This document shows, piece after piece, positions 7,759 to 17,248 of a DNA stretch of 64,000 nt. The position numbers and the translations under genes are program-made. The DNA is taken from NCBI GenBank assembly GCA_031287565.1, contig JAITSS010000046.1:143323-207322 (forward strand), written 5' to 3'. How positions within the stretch are numbered: position 1 is the first letter of the stretch; each line of letters starts with the position of its first letter. Below the pieces are notes generated by a model. The model was given only the letters and a program-made list of their open reading frames with translations. It did no database searches and was not told where the DNA came from. The stretch is from Desulfobulbaceae bacterium (lineage in GTDB: Bacteria; Desulfobacterota; Desulfobulbia; Desulfobulbales; Desulfocapsaceae).

Positions 7759-8949
7759 TCATTCATAGTCGTCGCGCTGTCTTCGGTCTGCCATGGGATC
7801 GCCCGCTGACGGCTCTGGCGGTTCGGTCTGGCAGTCGCGGCTACGGCCTCGCCAGGGGCGGCGTCCTGACGGGAAAGAAAATGTCAGGAATTGGCCGCGC
7901 CGCGTTACCCTGGCTCCGTGTGGCCAGTGCCATTCAGCGCCGTTTTGCGCCTTTGGAAACTGGCGCAACAAATTTTCTATGAGAACAAACGAGGGTTTGA
8001 CGGCCAGGTGTTGGGCGACGCGGTTCAGTGCCCGACGTTGCAAAGCCAAGGGCAGCCCGGTGAATGTGGCGATGGCGAGTTGGAGGCGCGGCCCGGTCGC
8101 TGTCTCTTCCCGCTGTATCATGTCGGCGCAGGCTTGTTCGCAGAGGTCGGCCAGCAGTTTTTCCTCATCGGTGAGAATCGCCATCATGCGCAGGGAGGTC
8201 GCGCCGATGGCCGGATTGAAACGCGCCCGCAAAAAAGGCAATAGTTCGAGGCGCACGCGGTTGCGCAGAAAACGCGGGTCATCATTGGACGAATCGTGGC
8301 GGGGATCAATCCCGCGAGCAGCCAGGTAGGCGGCGAGTCTCTCTTTGCCAAGACCGAGAAGCGGTCGCAGGATCCGTCCCTGGCGCGGCTTCATCCCGGT
8401 GAGACCCGACAAACCGCAACCGCGCAGCAGGCGGATAAACAGCGTTTCCACCTGGTCATCTTCGGTATGGCCGGTGACAATCCAGTCGGCGCTTGTTTCC
8501 TGGCGCAGTCGTTCCAGCTCGCGGTAACGTAGGCGGCGAGCCGCGTCTTCGAGCGACAGGGATTTTTCGCGGGCGTGGCCGAGCGCATCGACTGTGGCCG
8601 AGACGAAATTTACAGTCAATTCGCCAGTCAGCTTTTGCAGCCAGGCCGCTTCCGCCGCCGCTTCCGCCGGACGCAGGCCGTGATTGATGTATGCGGCGCT
8701 CAAACGCGCTGGCGGCAATAGGGCGCGCAAGAGAAGCAGCAGGGCGGTCGAATCGCCGCCGCCGGAGGTCGCGATGAGAAAACGACTGTGGCCCAGCCCG
8801 TCTTCGGTGAAATTTTCAGCGAAAAATGTCTGAATATGGCGGTTTAATTCGCCTTGTTTGCTGGCGGGCGTTTGCGCTCGTCCGCCGCCATCGTTTATAG
8901 TCCGGTCACATTGTGTCCGGATACCTTTATTCTGTGGGATATGTTCCAT
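7759..8949 (-). CDS. tilS: tRNA(Ile)-lysidine synthetase
   Basis: This enzyme ATP-dependently joins lysine to C34 of the CAU-anticodon isoleucine tRNA, so that it reads AUA. The PP-loop motif is SGGGDSTALLLLL, followed by the NHGLRP segment, VTGHTEDDQVETLFIRLLRG and the NDDPRFLRNRVR motif, all diagnostic for TilS. The C-terminal half (LPLALQRRALNRVAQHL) is the substrate-binding region. The chosen ATG overlaps the start codon of the divergent HPt gene by 2 bases; an ATG 21 bases further upstream is possible. The family is certain; only the start is in doubt. Confidence 0.9.
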   Translation of the reverse strand: MEHIPQNKGIRTQCDRTINDGGGRAQTPASKQGELNRHIQTFFAENFTEDGLGHSRFLIATSGGGDSTALLLLLRALLPPARLSAAYINHGLRPAEAAAEAAWLQKLTGELTVNFVSATVDALGHAREKSLSLEDAARRLRYRELERLRQETSADWIVTGHTEDDQVETLFIRLLRGCGLSGLTGMKPRQGRILRPLLGLGKERLAAYLAARGIDPRHDSSNDDPRFLRNRVRLELLPFLRARFNPAIGATSLRMMAILTDEEKLLADLCEQACADMIQREETATGPRLQLAIATFTGLPLALQRRALNRVAQHLAVKPSFVLIENLLRQFPKAQNGAEWHWPHGARVTRRGQFLTFSFPSGRRPWRGRSRDCQTEPPEPSAGDPMADRRQRDDYE

Positions 8950-9268
8950 GACTGAACTCAACCAGCGCATTCGCGTGTATCTGACCGCGACCTTTCATTT
9001 TTCCGATGAGCAGCTTAGCCAGATGTTGCCGGGTTTCTTTGATACTCTGCGCGGCCATCTGGCGGCGGTGGAGCAGTCGATCGCGGGCGATTCCGAGGAA
9101 CTTTCCAGGGCCGCCCACACCCTGAAAGGCGCCTTGCTGAATCTTGGGCTTGAACCTGAAGCGGCGCTGGCCCTGGAATTGGAGGAACGTGGCATGGACA
9201 GCGCCGCCGACCGAGGGGATTTATCGGCATTGGCGCGGCGCTTACGGATGATGCTGGCCGCGCTGTGA
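8948..9268 (+). CDS. HPt-domain phosphotransfer protein
   Basis: A 106-residue stand-alone histidine phosphotransfer protein. The motif AAHTLKGALLNLG at about residues 54-66 carries the phosphorylated His and the HxxKG pattern. The rest is a helical bundle (FFDTLRGHLAAVEQS and EELSRAA). HPt proteins relay phosphate from the receiver domain of a hybrid kinase to a response regulator. A hybrid kinase lies nearby at 11063-13465 and is the obvious partner, although mpl on the other strand separates them. The ATG at 8948 fits the domain length; the frame extends upstream without domain signal. Confidence 0.8.
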   Translation: MTELNQRIRVYLTATFHFSDEQLSQMLPGFFDTLRGHLAAVEQSIAGDSEELSRAAHTLKGALLNLGLEPEAALALELEERGMDSAADRGDLSALARRLRMMLAAL

Positions 9269-9289
9269 AGAAAACCGCGATGCGGCTTC

Positions 9290-10732
9290 TTAGGCCCGTT
9301 GGCGCAGGGCGGCCAGCAGACGCTCGTGGATGCCGTCGAAGCCGCCATTCGATAAAATCGCCACCACATCATTTTGCCGCAATTCAGGAAGCAAAGCCGC
9401 GATCATTGCGGTGGCGTCGGCGAAGACGCGGGCGTTTTTCCCCCTTTGCCGTAGGTCGTCGGTCAGGCGCTTTGAGGAAAACATCAGCTCCGGCGCGACC
9501 GTATCCAAAGGCAGCGGCTGGCGCAGCAGAATCATATCGGCCTCGTCAAAGGCTTTGGCGTAATCATTTTGAAACACCGCCCGCCGCGATGAATTGGTGC
9601 GCGGCTCGAAGACGGCGATGAGCCGCTGGCCGACATAGGCCGACTTCAGCGCCGTCAGCGTTTCTTTCACCGCCGTCGGATGATGGGCGAAATCGTCGAT
9701 CACCGTCACCCCGCATTCCACGCCACGCACTTCCTGCCGTCGTTTGACCCCGGCAAAAGCCATGAGGCCCGCCGCAATCGTCGCGGCATCCAAACCCAGG
9801 TCGGCTAAGAGTGCGATAACCGCCAGGGCGTTGAGACAATTGTGGCGTCCGGGCGCGGGCAGCGTGAAATCACCAAAGAGTTGTCCACGATATAATGCCT
9901 TGAAATAACTTGTATTTCCTTCGTGGCGCACATCAACCAGTCGCCAGTCGCGCTCCGGGGCCAGACCATAGCCCAGCACACGGCAATCCGCCTTCGCCGC
10001 CACTTCGGCCACATTCGGCTCGTCAAGGTGGGCCACCAGCAGACCGTCTTTCGGTGGTAGCGCGACCAAACCGGCAAAGGCGTTTTTCACCGCCTGAAGG
10101 TCGGCGAAAATGTCGGCGTGGTCGAATTCGAGCGAGGTGAGAATCGCCGCCCACGGCTGATAGTGGAGAAATTTCGATCCCTTATCGAAAAAGGCCGTGT
10201 CGTATTCGTCGCCTTCCAGCACCACGCATTGGCCGGCGCCCAGCCGAAAGTTGCCGCCAAATTCGCGGACGATGCCGCCTATCATAAAAGAAGGATCAAG
10301 ACCGGCGTGGTTGAGCGCCGTGGCCAGGATCGAAGCGGTGGTGGTTTTGCCGTGCGTGCCGGCGACCACCAGCGATTTTTTGCCCGCGATGAAAAATTGG
10401 GCCAGCGCCTGCGGAAAAGAGAGATAGGCGATACCGAGCCTGGCCAGTTCTTGCGCCTCCGGATTGTTTTTGCTGATGACGTTGCCGACAATCGCCAGGT
10501 CGGGGTGCGGATGCAGATTTTCGGCGGCGTAAGGGCTTTTGATGGCGATACCGGCCTGGGCGAGAAAGTCGGACATCGGCGGATACACCTGATTATCGCT
10601 GCCTGTTACTTCATAGCCGCTTTTTTTCAGCATTCCGGCCAGGGCGGCCATGCCGGTGCCGCAGACGCCCAGCAGATGGATATGCCGGATGCGCTCCGGG
10701 CGACGATTTCGCTGTGGATCGAGTTCGTTCAT
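9290..10732 (-). CDS. mpl: UDP-MurNAc:L-Ala-gamma-D-Glu-mDAP ligase
   Basis: This Mur-ligase-family enzyme reattaches recycled murein tripeptide to UDP-MurNAc. The N-terminal segment IRHIHLLGVCGTGMAALAG is the Rossmann-type UDP-binding loop. The ATP-binding P-loop is AGTHGKTTTAS, followed by the FLHYQPWAAILTSLEFDHAD region and the C-terminal domain with DDFAHHPTAV (the Mur-ligase D-H-P motif). The 480-residue length is normal for Mpl rather than MurC, which together with the FDH-AD-IF motif supports the assignment. The ATG at 10732 removes 34 N-terminal residues that lack homology character. Confidence 0.9.
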   Translation of the reverse strand: MNELDPQRNRRPERIRHIHLLGVCGTGMAALAGMLKKSGYEVTGSDNQVYPPMSDFLAQAGIAIKSPYAAENLHPHPDLAIVGNVISKNNPEAQELARLGIAYLSFPQALAQFFIAGKKSLVVAGTHGKTTTASILATALNHAGLDPSFMIGGIVREFGGNFRLGAGQCVVLEGDEYDTAFFDKGSKFLHYQPWAAILTSLEFDHADIFADLQAVKNAFAGLVALPPKDGLLVAHLDEPNVAEVAAKADCRVLGYGLAPERDWRLVDVRHEGNTSYFKALYRGQLFGDFTLPAPGRHNCLNALAVIALLADLGLDAATIAAGLMAFAGVKRRQEVRGVECGVTVIDDFAHHPTAVKETLTALKSAYVGQRLIAVFEPRTNSSRRAVFQNDYAKAFDEADMILLRQPLPLDTVAPELMFSSKRLTDDLRQRGKNARVFADATAMIAALLPELRQNDVVAILSNGGFDGIHERLLAALRQRA

Positions 10733-10962
10733 AATGTTGTTTTTTCGCCTGAATTGAATCCGATTGTTGACAGGGGGGCCTCTTTCGCCCAGATTGTCGG
10801 CAAGGTTTTGGCGCGCGAAATCATCTGCTTTCATGCTCCCGCCGCTACGAACCCAGCGAGGGTACGGTGGAACACGCTTTTCCGCCAGTTTTTCTTGTCT
10901 GGGGAGGCGCCGCTTCGGTAACTGCCGGATTTTTGCGACAAAGGCGGCGTTCTTAGGCCGTT

Positions 10963-10991
10963 TTGTAATTTCTGTTGTTCGGCGCTACAAT
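10963..10991 (+). promoter_or_regulatory. Candidate sigma-70 type promoter for the hybrid kinase
   Basis: TTGTAA (10963-10968) and TACAAT (10986-10991) are separated by 17 bases, about 70 bases before the kinase start codon. The boxes match the sigma-70 consensus at 4 to 5 of 6 positions. The call rests on sequence pattern only. Confidence 0.45.
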
Positions 10992-11062
10992 ATTGTTTGC
11001 CGTTCGTGCGATGCGCTTACATTTTACTGTCAGGGAAGAGCCATGTTGAATGGAAAAAGCAT

Positions 11063-13465
11063 ATGTTGAAAACTGCCCTGCGCCGATTGCCCCTCAGGTG
11101 GCGGCTGGTCATCGGCATCGTTTCGCTCCATGCCGTTCTGATGACTATTTTTGTCAGCGACCTGGCGCGGCGGCAGCAAGCGTATCTGCGCCAGGAATTT
11201 GTCGAAAACGCCGTCGGCGTCGCCCAGGTGTTGGCCGCCGCCAGCGTTCCATGGATCATGGCCGAAAACACCGATGGCTTGGAGACGGTGCTCGATGCGC
11301 AACGGCGCATTCCCGACGCGCTCCGCGCCATGGCGCTGTCGCCCGGCGGTCGGCTGCTGGCGCATACCGATCACGCGCTCACCGGCCAATACGTCGATGA
11401 CCCGTTCACCGCGCGTTTGCGCACGGCCAAGGCGGTCATTCACCTGCTGGTCGATGACGAGAATCTGCTCGACATTGCCTGCCCGGTGATGAATGAAGGC
11501 CGCTTTATCGGCTGGGCGCGGGTCGCCTTTTCCAAGGCGAGTGTCAATGGCGAAGCGCGTTCGATCGCCTGGCGCAGCGGCTTGTGGCTGGCTTTGACGA
11601 TTCTCGTCGGTTTGGCGCTGGCTTTAGTCACCGCCCAAAGCCTGACTCGTGGAATTGGCCATTTAATGACCGTCGTTAAAAATTTTAAGGACGGTGACGA
11701 AGGTATTCGCGCTGACCTCGAACGCGGCGACGAGCTGGGGCGACTGGCTGCAAGTATGAACGACATGCTCGACGCGGTGGCGCGCCAGCGACGCATCACC
11801 GAGGAGGCGCGGGCGCAGTTGGCCAAAGCCCTGTACGAGTATGAGGCGATCGTCGTCTCGTTGCAGGACGCCAACCAGCAATTGAACGACGAGGTTGAAA
11901 AACGCGGCCAGGCGGAACAATCGTTACTCGCCGAAAAAGAGCGCCTGTCTGTGACCTTGGCTTCAATCACCGAAGGCGTTATCGCCTGCGATTTGCATGG
12001 CCTGATCGTGTTGATGAACAGCGTCGCTGAAGGCTTGACTGGCTGGACTTTTGGCGATGCGCGGGGGCGTCCGGCGACGGAAATTTTTCGTCTTACCGGG
12101 CGGCAGTCGGGGCCGTTGCCGGAAGACCCGTTGCGGCGAGCCATGGACCAAGGCCGGGTGACGCTTTTACCGGAAGCCACCTGTTTGCTGGGCCGCGATG
12201 GTCTGAGTCTTTCGGTTTCCGGGAGTTGCGCGCCGATTCGCGATCAAGTCGGGCGGCCGATTGGCGGCATCTTCGTTTTCCACGACACTTCGGCCCAGGA
12301 AGCGATCCGCGAACAGATGTTTAAGATCAGAAAGTTGGAATCGCTCGGCGTCCTGGCCGGTGGTCTGGCCCATGATTTCAACAACATCCTCACCGGTATT
12401 TTGGGTAATATCGGCATGGCGCGGATGCGCGTCGCGTCGGACGACCCGCTTACTCCTTTGCTGACTGGCGCCGAAAACGCCGCCGGGCGGGCCAGGCGGC
12501 TGACTGAGCAGTTGCTGACCTTTGCCAAAGGCGGCGAGCCAGTGCGGCAAAGCGCCCAAATCGAGGAAATTATCCGCGACACCTGCCAATTCACTTTGGC
12601 TGGTTCATCAACGCGGGCGCGTTTCGAGATTCCGGCGGATATTCACTGGGTGTATATGGATAGCGGCCAGATCAGCCAGGTCATTCAGAATATTGTCTTA
12701 AACGCCGCCGAGGCCATGCGCGGCAGCGGCGGCGAAATCGTCGTTTCCTGCGCCAATTGCCATATCGGCCCCGGCGAATTCGCCACCGACGAGCCTCCGT
12801 CACTGCCGCTGACCGAAGGCGATTATGTGCGGGCGCGCTTTGTTGATGACGGTCCCGGCATCGAAGCGAAACACCTTGGCCGCATCTTCGATCCCTATTT
12901 CACCACCAAAGAAACCGGCAATGGTCTTGGACTGGCGATTTGTCACTCGATTATCAGAAAGCACAACGGTCATATTGATGTGGTCTCGCCCGCGCCTTCC
13001 GGGCGGGGAACGATGTTTACCCTGTGGCTGCCCGCCAGCAGCGAAGCGCCACCCAGGGCGGCGACGAGCGGCGGCGATTTTCATGCCGCCAAAGGCGTGG
13101 TGCTGGTGGTCGATGATGATGAAATCATCCGTGAGGTTGTTGGCAAAATGCTTGGCGCGGCCGGGTACACCGTGCTGTTCGCCAAAGAAGGACGCGAAGC
13201 CTTGGCCATCTACAGTGAGCGCCTGGACCGCAGACAAACCGTTGATTGTGTGATTCTCGATTTAACCATTCCCGGCGGCATGGGCGGCAAAAGCGCCATG
13301 GACGCCCTGTTGCGGCTCGACCCACAGGCCAAAGGCATTGTGACCAGCGGCTACGTCGGCGACTCGGTGGTGACAGACTACAGCCAACACGGATTTGTCG
13401 GCGCCATCACCAAACCTTTCACCTTGAGTGAATTGCTGGCCGTGGTGCGGCGGGTGACGGCATAA
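11063..13465 (+). CDS. Hybrid sensor histidine kinase (HAMP-PAS-HisKA-HATPase-REC)
   Basis: An 800-residue membrane kinase. A membrane segment at about residues 13-35 and a second at about 170-190 enclose a periplasmic sensor region. A HAMP domain, a coiled coil (EYEAIVVSLQDANQQLNDEV) and a PAS domain follow (LASITEGVIACDLHGLIVLM). The H-box is LAGGLAHDFNNILTGI with the phosphorylated His. The ATPase shows the N-box IQNIVLNAAEAM, DDGPGI and GNGLGLAICHSIIRKH. The C-terminal receiver domain has VLVVDDDE, the phosphorylated Asp in VILDLTIPGG, and the Lys in ITKPF. The phosphate would pass to an HPt protein such as the one at 8948. The ligand is unknown. Its 3' end overlaps the convergent asparagine-synthase-like gene by 47 bases. 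Confidence 0.9.
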   Translation: MLKTALRRLPLRWRLVIGIVSLHAVLMTIFVSDLARRQQAYLRQEFVENAVGVAQVLAAASVPWIMAENTDGLETVLDAQRRIPDALRAMALSPGGRLLAHTDHALTGQYVDDPFTARLRTAKAVIHLLVDDENLLDIACPVMNEGRFIGWARVAFSKASVNGEARSIAWRSGLWLALTILVGLALALVTAQSLTRGIGHLMTVVKNFKDGDEGIRADLERGDELGRLAASMNDMLDAVARQRRITEEARAQLAKALYEYEAIVVSLQDANQQLNDEVEKRGQAEQSLLAEKERLSVTLASITEGVIACDLHGLIVLMNSVAEGLTGWTFGDARGRPATEIFRLTGRQSGPLPEDPLRRAMDQGRVTLLPEATCLLGRDGLSLSVSGSCAPIRDQVGRPIGGIFVFHDTSAQEAIREQMFKIRKLESLGVLAGGLAHDFNNILTGILGNIGMARMRVASDDPLTPLLTGAENAAGRARRLTEQLLTFAKGGEPVRQSAQIEEIIRDTCQFTLAGSSTRARFEIPADIHWVYMDSGQISQVIQNIVLNAAEAMRGSGGEIVVSCANCHIGPGEFATDEPPSLPLTEGDYVRARFVDDGPGIEAKHLGRIFDPYFTTKETGNGLGLAICHSIIRKHNGHIDVVSPAPSGRGTMFTLWLPASSEAPPRAATSGGDFHAAKGVVLVVDDDEIIREVVGKMLGAAGYTVLFAKEGREALAIYSERLDRRQTVDCVILDLTIPGGMGGKSAMDALLRLDPQAKGIVTSGYVGDSVVTDYSQHGFVGAITKPFTLSELLAVVRRVTA

Positions 13466-15299
13466 CGGCGTTTTTGTTTTGCCAGTATCGGTGGCGATTG
13501 GCGAGAAACATGGCCATGGCCACAGTCTTGCCGACGACCACCGCCGCCAGCTCGATTTCGTGGTTGATTTCTTCGCGCAGGACGCGGCGGCTGAGGATTG
13601 CCAGGGCGCGCCGGTCGAGATATTCCCAGGCCGGATGATTGGGCGTATGACACATATCCATAATCATGTCGCCAGCGGCGCGGATATAGATGGGAAAGGG
13701 CAGGGAGAAGGGCGATTTGCCGCGTCGCTTGGCGATGCTTTCAGGCAGATAGCCTTCTGTCGCCCGCCGGAACAGACCGCGATGCTGGCCATCGATGAGA
13801 AAATATTCCGGCGGCAGGGAAACCACGGCGGCGAGCAGCTCGTGGTCGAGAAAGGGATGCTGAAATCCCAGGCGGTAATATCTGGAAAAAAAGCAAATAA
13901 TCTCGTGTGTTTGGATGAACAGCGGGCCGAGAACGCCAGCGTGGATTTCTCTGGCTGTTGTCCGCTCGTGGCGCAGCATATATTTTTTCCTTTTGCCGCC
14001 GGACGCCGCCCGCCACACATCGCCGTGCATCAGTGTCAGGCGGGAGAGCCGCGCTTCTTCCGCCGCGCCAAGATGCTTGACCCAATCATCGAGCCAGGCC
14101 GGGGCAAGTTGCGGCAGCAACCAGTGCCGAAAGATTTTCCAGCGTGAATGCCGGTATATTCGCGAAAATTCGCCCAATATTCGCCACAGACTTGGCCAGC
14201 GTCCCTGGATCAGAAGTTCCGGCAGGACGATTTCGCCTGGTAAAGAAACGCCTTCATCACCGCCGACGCCGGCAAAAACCGCTGCTGCGTCCAGCTCGCC
14301 AATCGTTTGGTACAGTGGCCCGGAAATGGCGTAGTAGGGATTGGGCGAAAAGTTGCCCATGCGCTCGAAATATTCTTCCAGCCGGGGCAGGGGATTGGTG
14401 ATTTCCTCATTGACCACCAGCAAAGGGACGCCGCAGTGGCGGGCGGCGTCCTGGGCGTAGGCTAGTTCATCGCGCCGCTCGTCGCGGTAGGTGGCGGCGA
14501 AGGTTCGGGTGACGGCGACCAGGCGTTCCGGCCCGGCGATTTCGCGTAAAAAACCCAAAAGCGCCGACGAATCCAGGCCGCCGCTCAGTTGGACGACAAT
14601 TTTTCCCGTATCCGGGCAACGTTTTCGTATCGCCTGGGCCATCAGCTCGCGGAGCCGCGCCGCCGGGTTTGGCGATGCGGCTGGAGTCGGGGCGGGCGTT
14701 AAGTTCCAATACGCCTGCCTGCGCGCCGCGCCGCGCTGAAAAACCAGCGTCTGGCCGGGTGGCAAAACCCGGACGCCGCCTTCGATGCAGGCATCCATCG
14801 CCGAAACATTGTTGGCGAGAAAATCGGCCATGTACTCAACATCAATCGGCGGCGGCGCGGCTCGTAGGTGGCGGAGACCGGCCAGGTTGCTGGCGACGGC
14901 CAAACAGTCGCCATCGACGCTGTAGTAGAGCGATTGCAGGCCGAGGCGGTCGCGGGCCAGGATAATTTTTTCATGCTGTGAGTCGGCCAGGGCGAAGGCG
15001 AATTCGCCGTCAATATCTGACAAAAAATCGTCATTATATTGACAATAAGCGTCAATGCAGCGTTGGGCGTCGTTTGCCGACGCGGCGAAAAAATCCATGG
15101 CCCCGACGCAGAGACAATCTCGCCGTCTAAGCGCCAGGGCCTCGTCGCGTTTCCATGCGCCGTCGGCATCCTGGACGTACACGGCGGCGCGGAGACCTGG
15201 CTCGTGCGTGCTGTCGGTCGGCCATGGCGCGATGAAGCGGGTTGTTTCCGCGTCGCCAAAGGCCAACAAGGCCGCGAATGCTGGCGGCGGACGCCTCAT
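13419..15299 (-). CDS. Asparagine-synthase-like amidotransferase lacking the N-terminal Cys
   Basis: A 626-residue protein with an N-terminal class II glutaminase-like domain (DIDGEFAFALADSQHEKIIL and ARDRLGLQSLYYS) and a C-terminal synthase domain with the PP-loop VQLSGGLDSSALLGFL, then GVGGDEG and FQHPFLDHELLAAV. True AsnB begins Met-Cys, and that Cys hydrolyses glutamine. Here the start is MRRPPPAF, fixed by an ATGA overlap with pyrF, so glutaminase activity is probably absent. Such forms use ammonia or act as amide-bond-forming enzymes, including lasso-peptide cyclases and exopolysaccharide-associated homologues. The substrate is unknown. It is cotranscribed with pyrF. Confidence 0.8.
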   Translation of the reverse strand: MRRPPPAFAALLAFGDAETTRFIAPWPTDSTHEPGLRAAVYVQDADGAWKRDEALALRRRDCLCVGAMDFFAASANDAQRCIDAYCQYNDDFLSDIDGEFAFALADSQHEKIILARDRLGLQSLYYSVDGDCLAVASNLAGLRHLRAAPPPIDVEYMADFLANNVSAMDACIEGGVRVLPPGQTLVFQRGAARRQAYWNLTPAPTPAASPNPAARLRELMAQAIRKRCPDTGKIVVQLSGGLDSSALLGFLREIAGPERLVAVTRTFAATYRDERRDELAYAQDAARHCGVPLLVVNEEITNPLPRLEEYFERMGNFSPNPYYAISGPLYQTIGELDAAAVFAGVGGDEGVSLPGEIVLPELLIQGRWPSLWRILGEFSRIYRHSRWKIFRHWLLPQLAPAWLDDWVKHLGAAEEARLSRLTLMHGDVWRAASGGKRKKYMLRHERTTAREIHAGVLGPLFIQTHEIICFFSRYYRLGFQHPFLDHELLAAVVSLPPEYFLIDGQHRGLFRRATEGYLPESIAKRRGKSPFSLPFPIYIRAAGDMIMDMCHTPNHPAWEYLDRRALAILSRRVLREEINHEIELAAVVVGKTVAMAMFLANRHRYWQNKNAVMPSPAAPRPAIHSR

Positions 15300-16015
15300 T
15301 TTTCGGCCAGCGCCTGGGCGATTTCCGCTTTCACGCTTTTCGCCATGGCTACCGGGTCGGCGGCATTCTTGATTGGTCGTCCGATCACCACATAATCAGC
15401 GCCGTTTTTGATCGCTTCTCTGGCTGTGGCCACCCGCTTCTGGTCGTCGCCGCCGATTTCGTCAATATTTTTCCCCGGCCTGATGCCCGGTGTAACGATG
15501 ATGAAATCGCTTGTCGCCGCGCCGCGCAAAGCTTTCGCTTCCAGACCCGACGAGACCACGCCGTCGCAACCCAGGGCTATGGCCTTTTTCGCCCGTAGCA
15601 ACACCAAATCGGCAATTGTGCCGGACATGCCCATCTGCCGCATGTCCGATTCATCGAAGCTGGTTAACACCGTCACCGCCAACAGCTTCATCTCGCCTTT
15701 TTTTCGCGCGACGGCGGCGCGGATGATTGGGTCGTTGCCGTGAATCGTGGCGAAGGTGACGCTGTGGCCTTGCAGTTGCTCGACGGCCAGGGCCACGGTT
15801 TCCGGAATGTCGAAAAATTTCAGATCGACCATGACTTTGCCGCCGCGCTCGGCGACGTAATCAATCACTTCCCACCAACCGGCGAGGAACAGTTGCAGGC
15901 CAACCTTGAAAAAGCCGATTTCGCCGCGCAGCAAATCGACCAGGCGTTTCGCTTCGCCGACATCGGCGACATCCAGGGCGAAGATGATGCGTTCGTGCAA
16001 AGGAATATCGTTCAT
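15296..16015 (-). CDS. pyrF: Orotidine 5'-phosphate decarboxylase
   Basis: The last enzyme of UMP synthesis, converting OMP to UMP. The catalytic Asp/Lys network is in MVDLKFFDIPETVA (about residues 60-73), preceded by FALDVADVGEAKRLVD and followed by TPGIRPG and the phosphate-binding VIGRPIKNAADP. The 239-residue length is typical. The stop overlaps the start of the asparagine-synthase-like gene (ATGA). pyrK and pyrD of the same pathway are at 45208-46916. Confidence 0.95.
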   Translation of the reverse strand: MNDIPLHERIIFALDVADVGEAKRLVDLLRGEIGFFKVGLQLFLAGWWEVIDYVAERGGKVMVDLKFFDIPETVALAVEQLQGHSVTFATIHGNDPIIRAAVARKKGEMKLLAVTVLTSFDESDMRQMGMSGTIADLVLLRAKKAIALGCDGVVSSGLEAKALRGAATSDFIIVTPGIRPGKNIDEIGGDDQKRVATAREAIKNGADYVVIGRPIKNAADPVAMAKSVKAEIAQALAEK

Positions 16016-16221
16016 AGTTTGTGCCGTATTTTTTGGGGATGGAAGCGGCGAGTTTCGTGACGCCGCCGGGGAAACAGCCAGTATACCGGAAGCGATTGGC
16101 CGATAGAAACGGATTTTTCCCCGCAGGCGTGGCCTGAGCCGCTTGCCGTCAGCGTCTATGGCGTGCTACCCTGCGGGCGGCGCATGTTGGCCGCAAGAAT
16201 AATCTATACTAAAGAAAAACT

Positions 16222-17235
16222 ATGTCGATTCGCGGATTTGTTCTCTTTCTGTCCCTAACCGCCGCTCTGTTCACCGCCACGTTTTCCGCCTCTGCCGTGA
16301 CCGTCAACGAGGCGCGAGAAGCGGCGCGACCAAAACAAAGCGCGCCGCCACCGCCGATTCATGTCGGTGATGATTCGGCGATGACGATTACCCAGGCGGC
16401 GATTTTGGGCCTGGTCGAAGGGCTGACCGAATATCTGCCGGTCAGCTCGACCGGCCATCTGCTGCTGGCGGAAAAACTCATGGGCCTGGACGCCGACGCC
16501 GGTTTGAGCGCGGACGAGGCGGCGCGGCGCAAAGACGCCATCGAAGCCTATATCATCTGCATCCAGGCCGGGGCGATTATTGCGGTTCTGGGCCTGTATT
16601 TCCGCCGTGTCCGACAAATGGGCGCCGGACTGACCAAAAAAGACCCGCAAGGGCGACGGCTCATCGTCAATATCCTGGCCGGTTTTGTCCCGGCGGCGGT
16701 CATCGGTCTGCTGTGCGGCAAATATATCAAGATGTGGCTCTTTGGTTCCTGGCCGGTGGTGGCGGCCTGGTTCGTCGGTGGCGTCCTGATTTTACTTGTC
16801 CATTATCGTCAGGCCGGACGTCGGCGCGCGGGCCTCGATTTGGAGGCCATGACCTGGAAGATGGCGCTTATTGTCGGTCTGATGCAGTGCGTCGCCATGT
16901 GGCCGGGCGTCAGCCGCAGCCTCGTGACGATTGTCGGCGGCCTGCTGAGCGGCTTGTCGCTCTCGGCGGCGGTGGAATTCAGCTTTCTTTTAGGGCTTAT
17001 CACTTTGGGCGCGGCCACCGCCTATGACGCGCTGAAACATGGTCAGGAAATGCTGAGCATGTTCAGCCCGGCCGCGCTCATGACTGGCGTCTTGTTCGCC
17101 TTCGTCTCGGCGGTGGCGGCGGTGCGCTGGATGGTCGCCTATCTCAACAAACACAGCATGGCGATTTTCGGCTATTACCGCGTGATTCTGGCGCTTGTGG
17201 TCGGCGGCCTGCTTCTTTGCGGCGCTATGAATTGA
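16222..17235 (+). CDS. uppP: Undecaprenyl-diphosphatase
   Basis: UppP/BacA dephosphorylates undecaprenyl diphosphate, recycling the lipid carrier for murein and surface glycans. Diagnostic motifs are LGLVEGLTEYLPVSSTGHLL (from about residue 61) and MWPGVSRSLVTIVGG. About eight membrane segments are visible. The annotated frame has a 53-residue N-terminal extension that looks like a signal peptide plus a Pro-rich linker; a start at ATG 16381 would give the usual family length. The ribosome site before 16222 is weak, so the start is uncertain. It is followed after 13 bases by a secreted-protein gene. Confidence 0.9.
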   Translation: MSIRGFVLFLSLTAALFTATFSASAVTVNEAREAARPKQSAPPPPIHVGDDSAMTITQAAILGLVEGLTEYLPVSSTGHLLLAEKLMGLDADAGLSADEAARRKDAIEAYIICIQAGAIIAVLGLYFRRVRQMGAGLTKKDPQGRRLIVNILAGFVPAAVIGLLCGKYIKMWLFGSWPVVAAWFVGGVLILLVHYRQAGRRRAGLDLEAMTWKMALIVGLMQCVAMWPGVSRSLVTIVGGLLSGLSLSAAVEFSFLLGLITLGAATAYDALKHGQEMLSMFSPAALMTGVLFAFVSAVAAVRWMVAYLNKHSMAIFGYYRVILALVVGGLLLCGAMN

Positions 17236-17248
17236 AGGTGTGAACATC

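Noticed and set aside
10118..10921. 267-codon open frame opposite mpl
   Set aside because: It covers the start of mpl on the other strand; the mpl frame has the full ligase motifs while this one has none.
13479..14147. Long open frame on the plus strand inside the asparagine-synthase-like gene
   Set aside because: It is antisense to a clear family match, has no ribosome site and its product has no recognisable domain. High GC gives such shadows.
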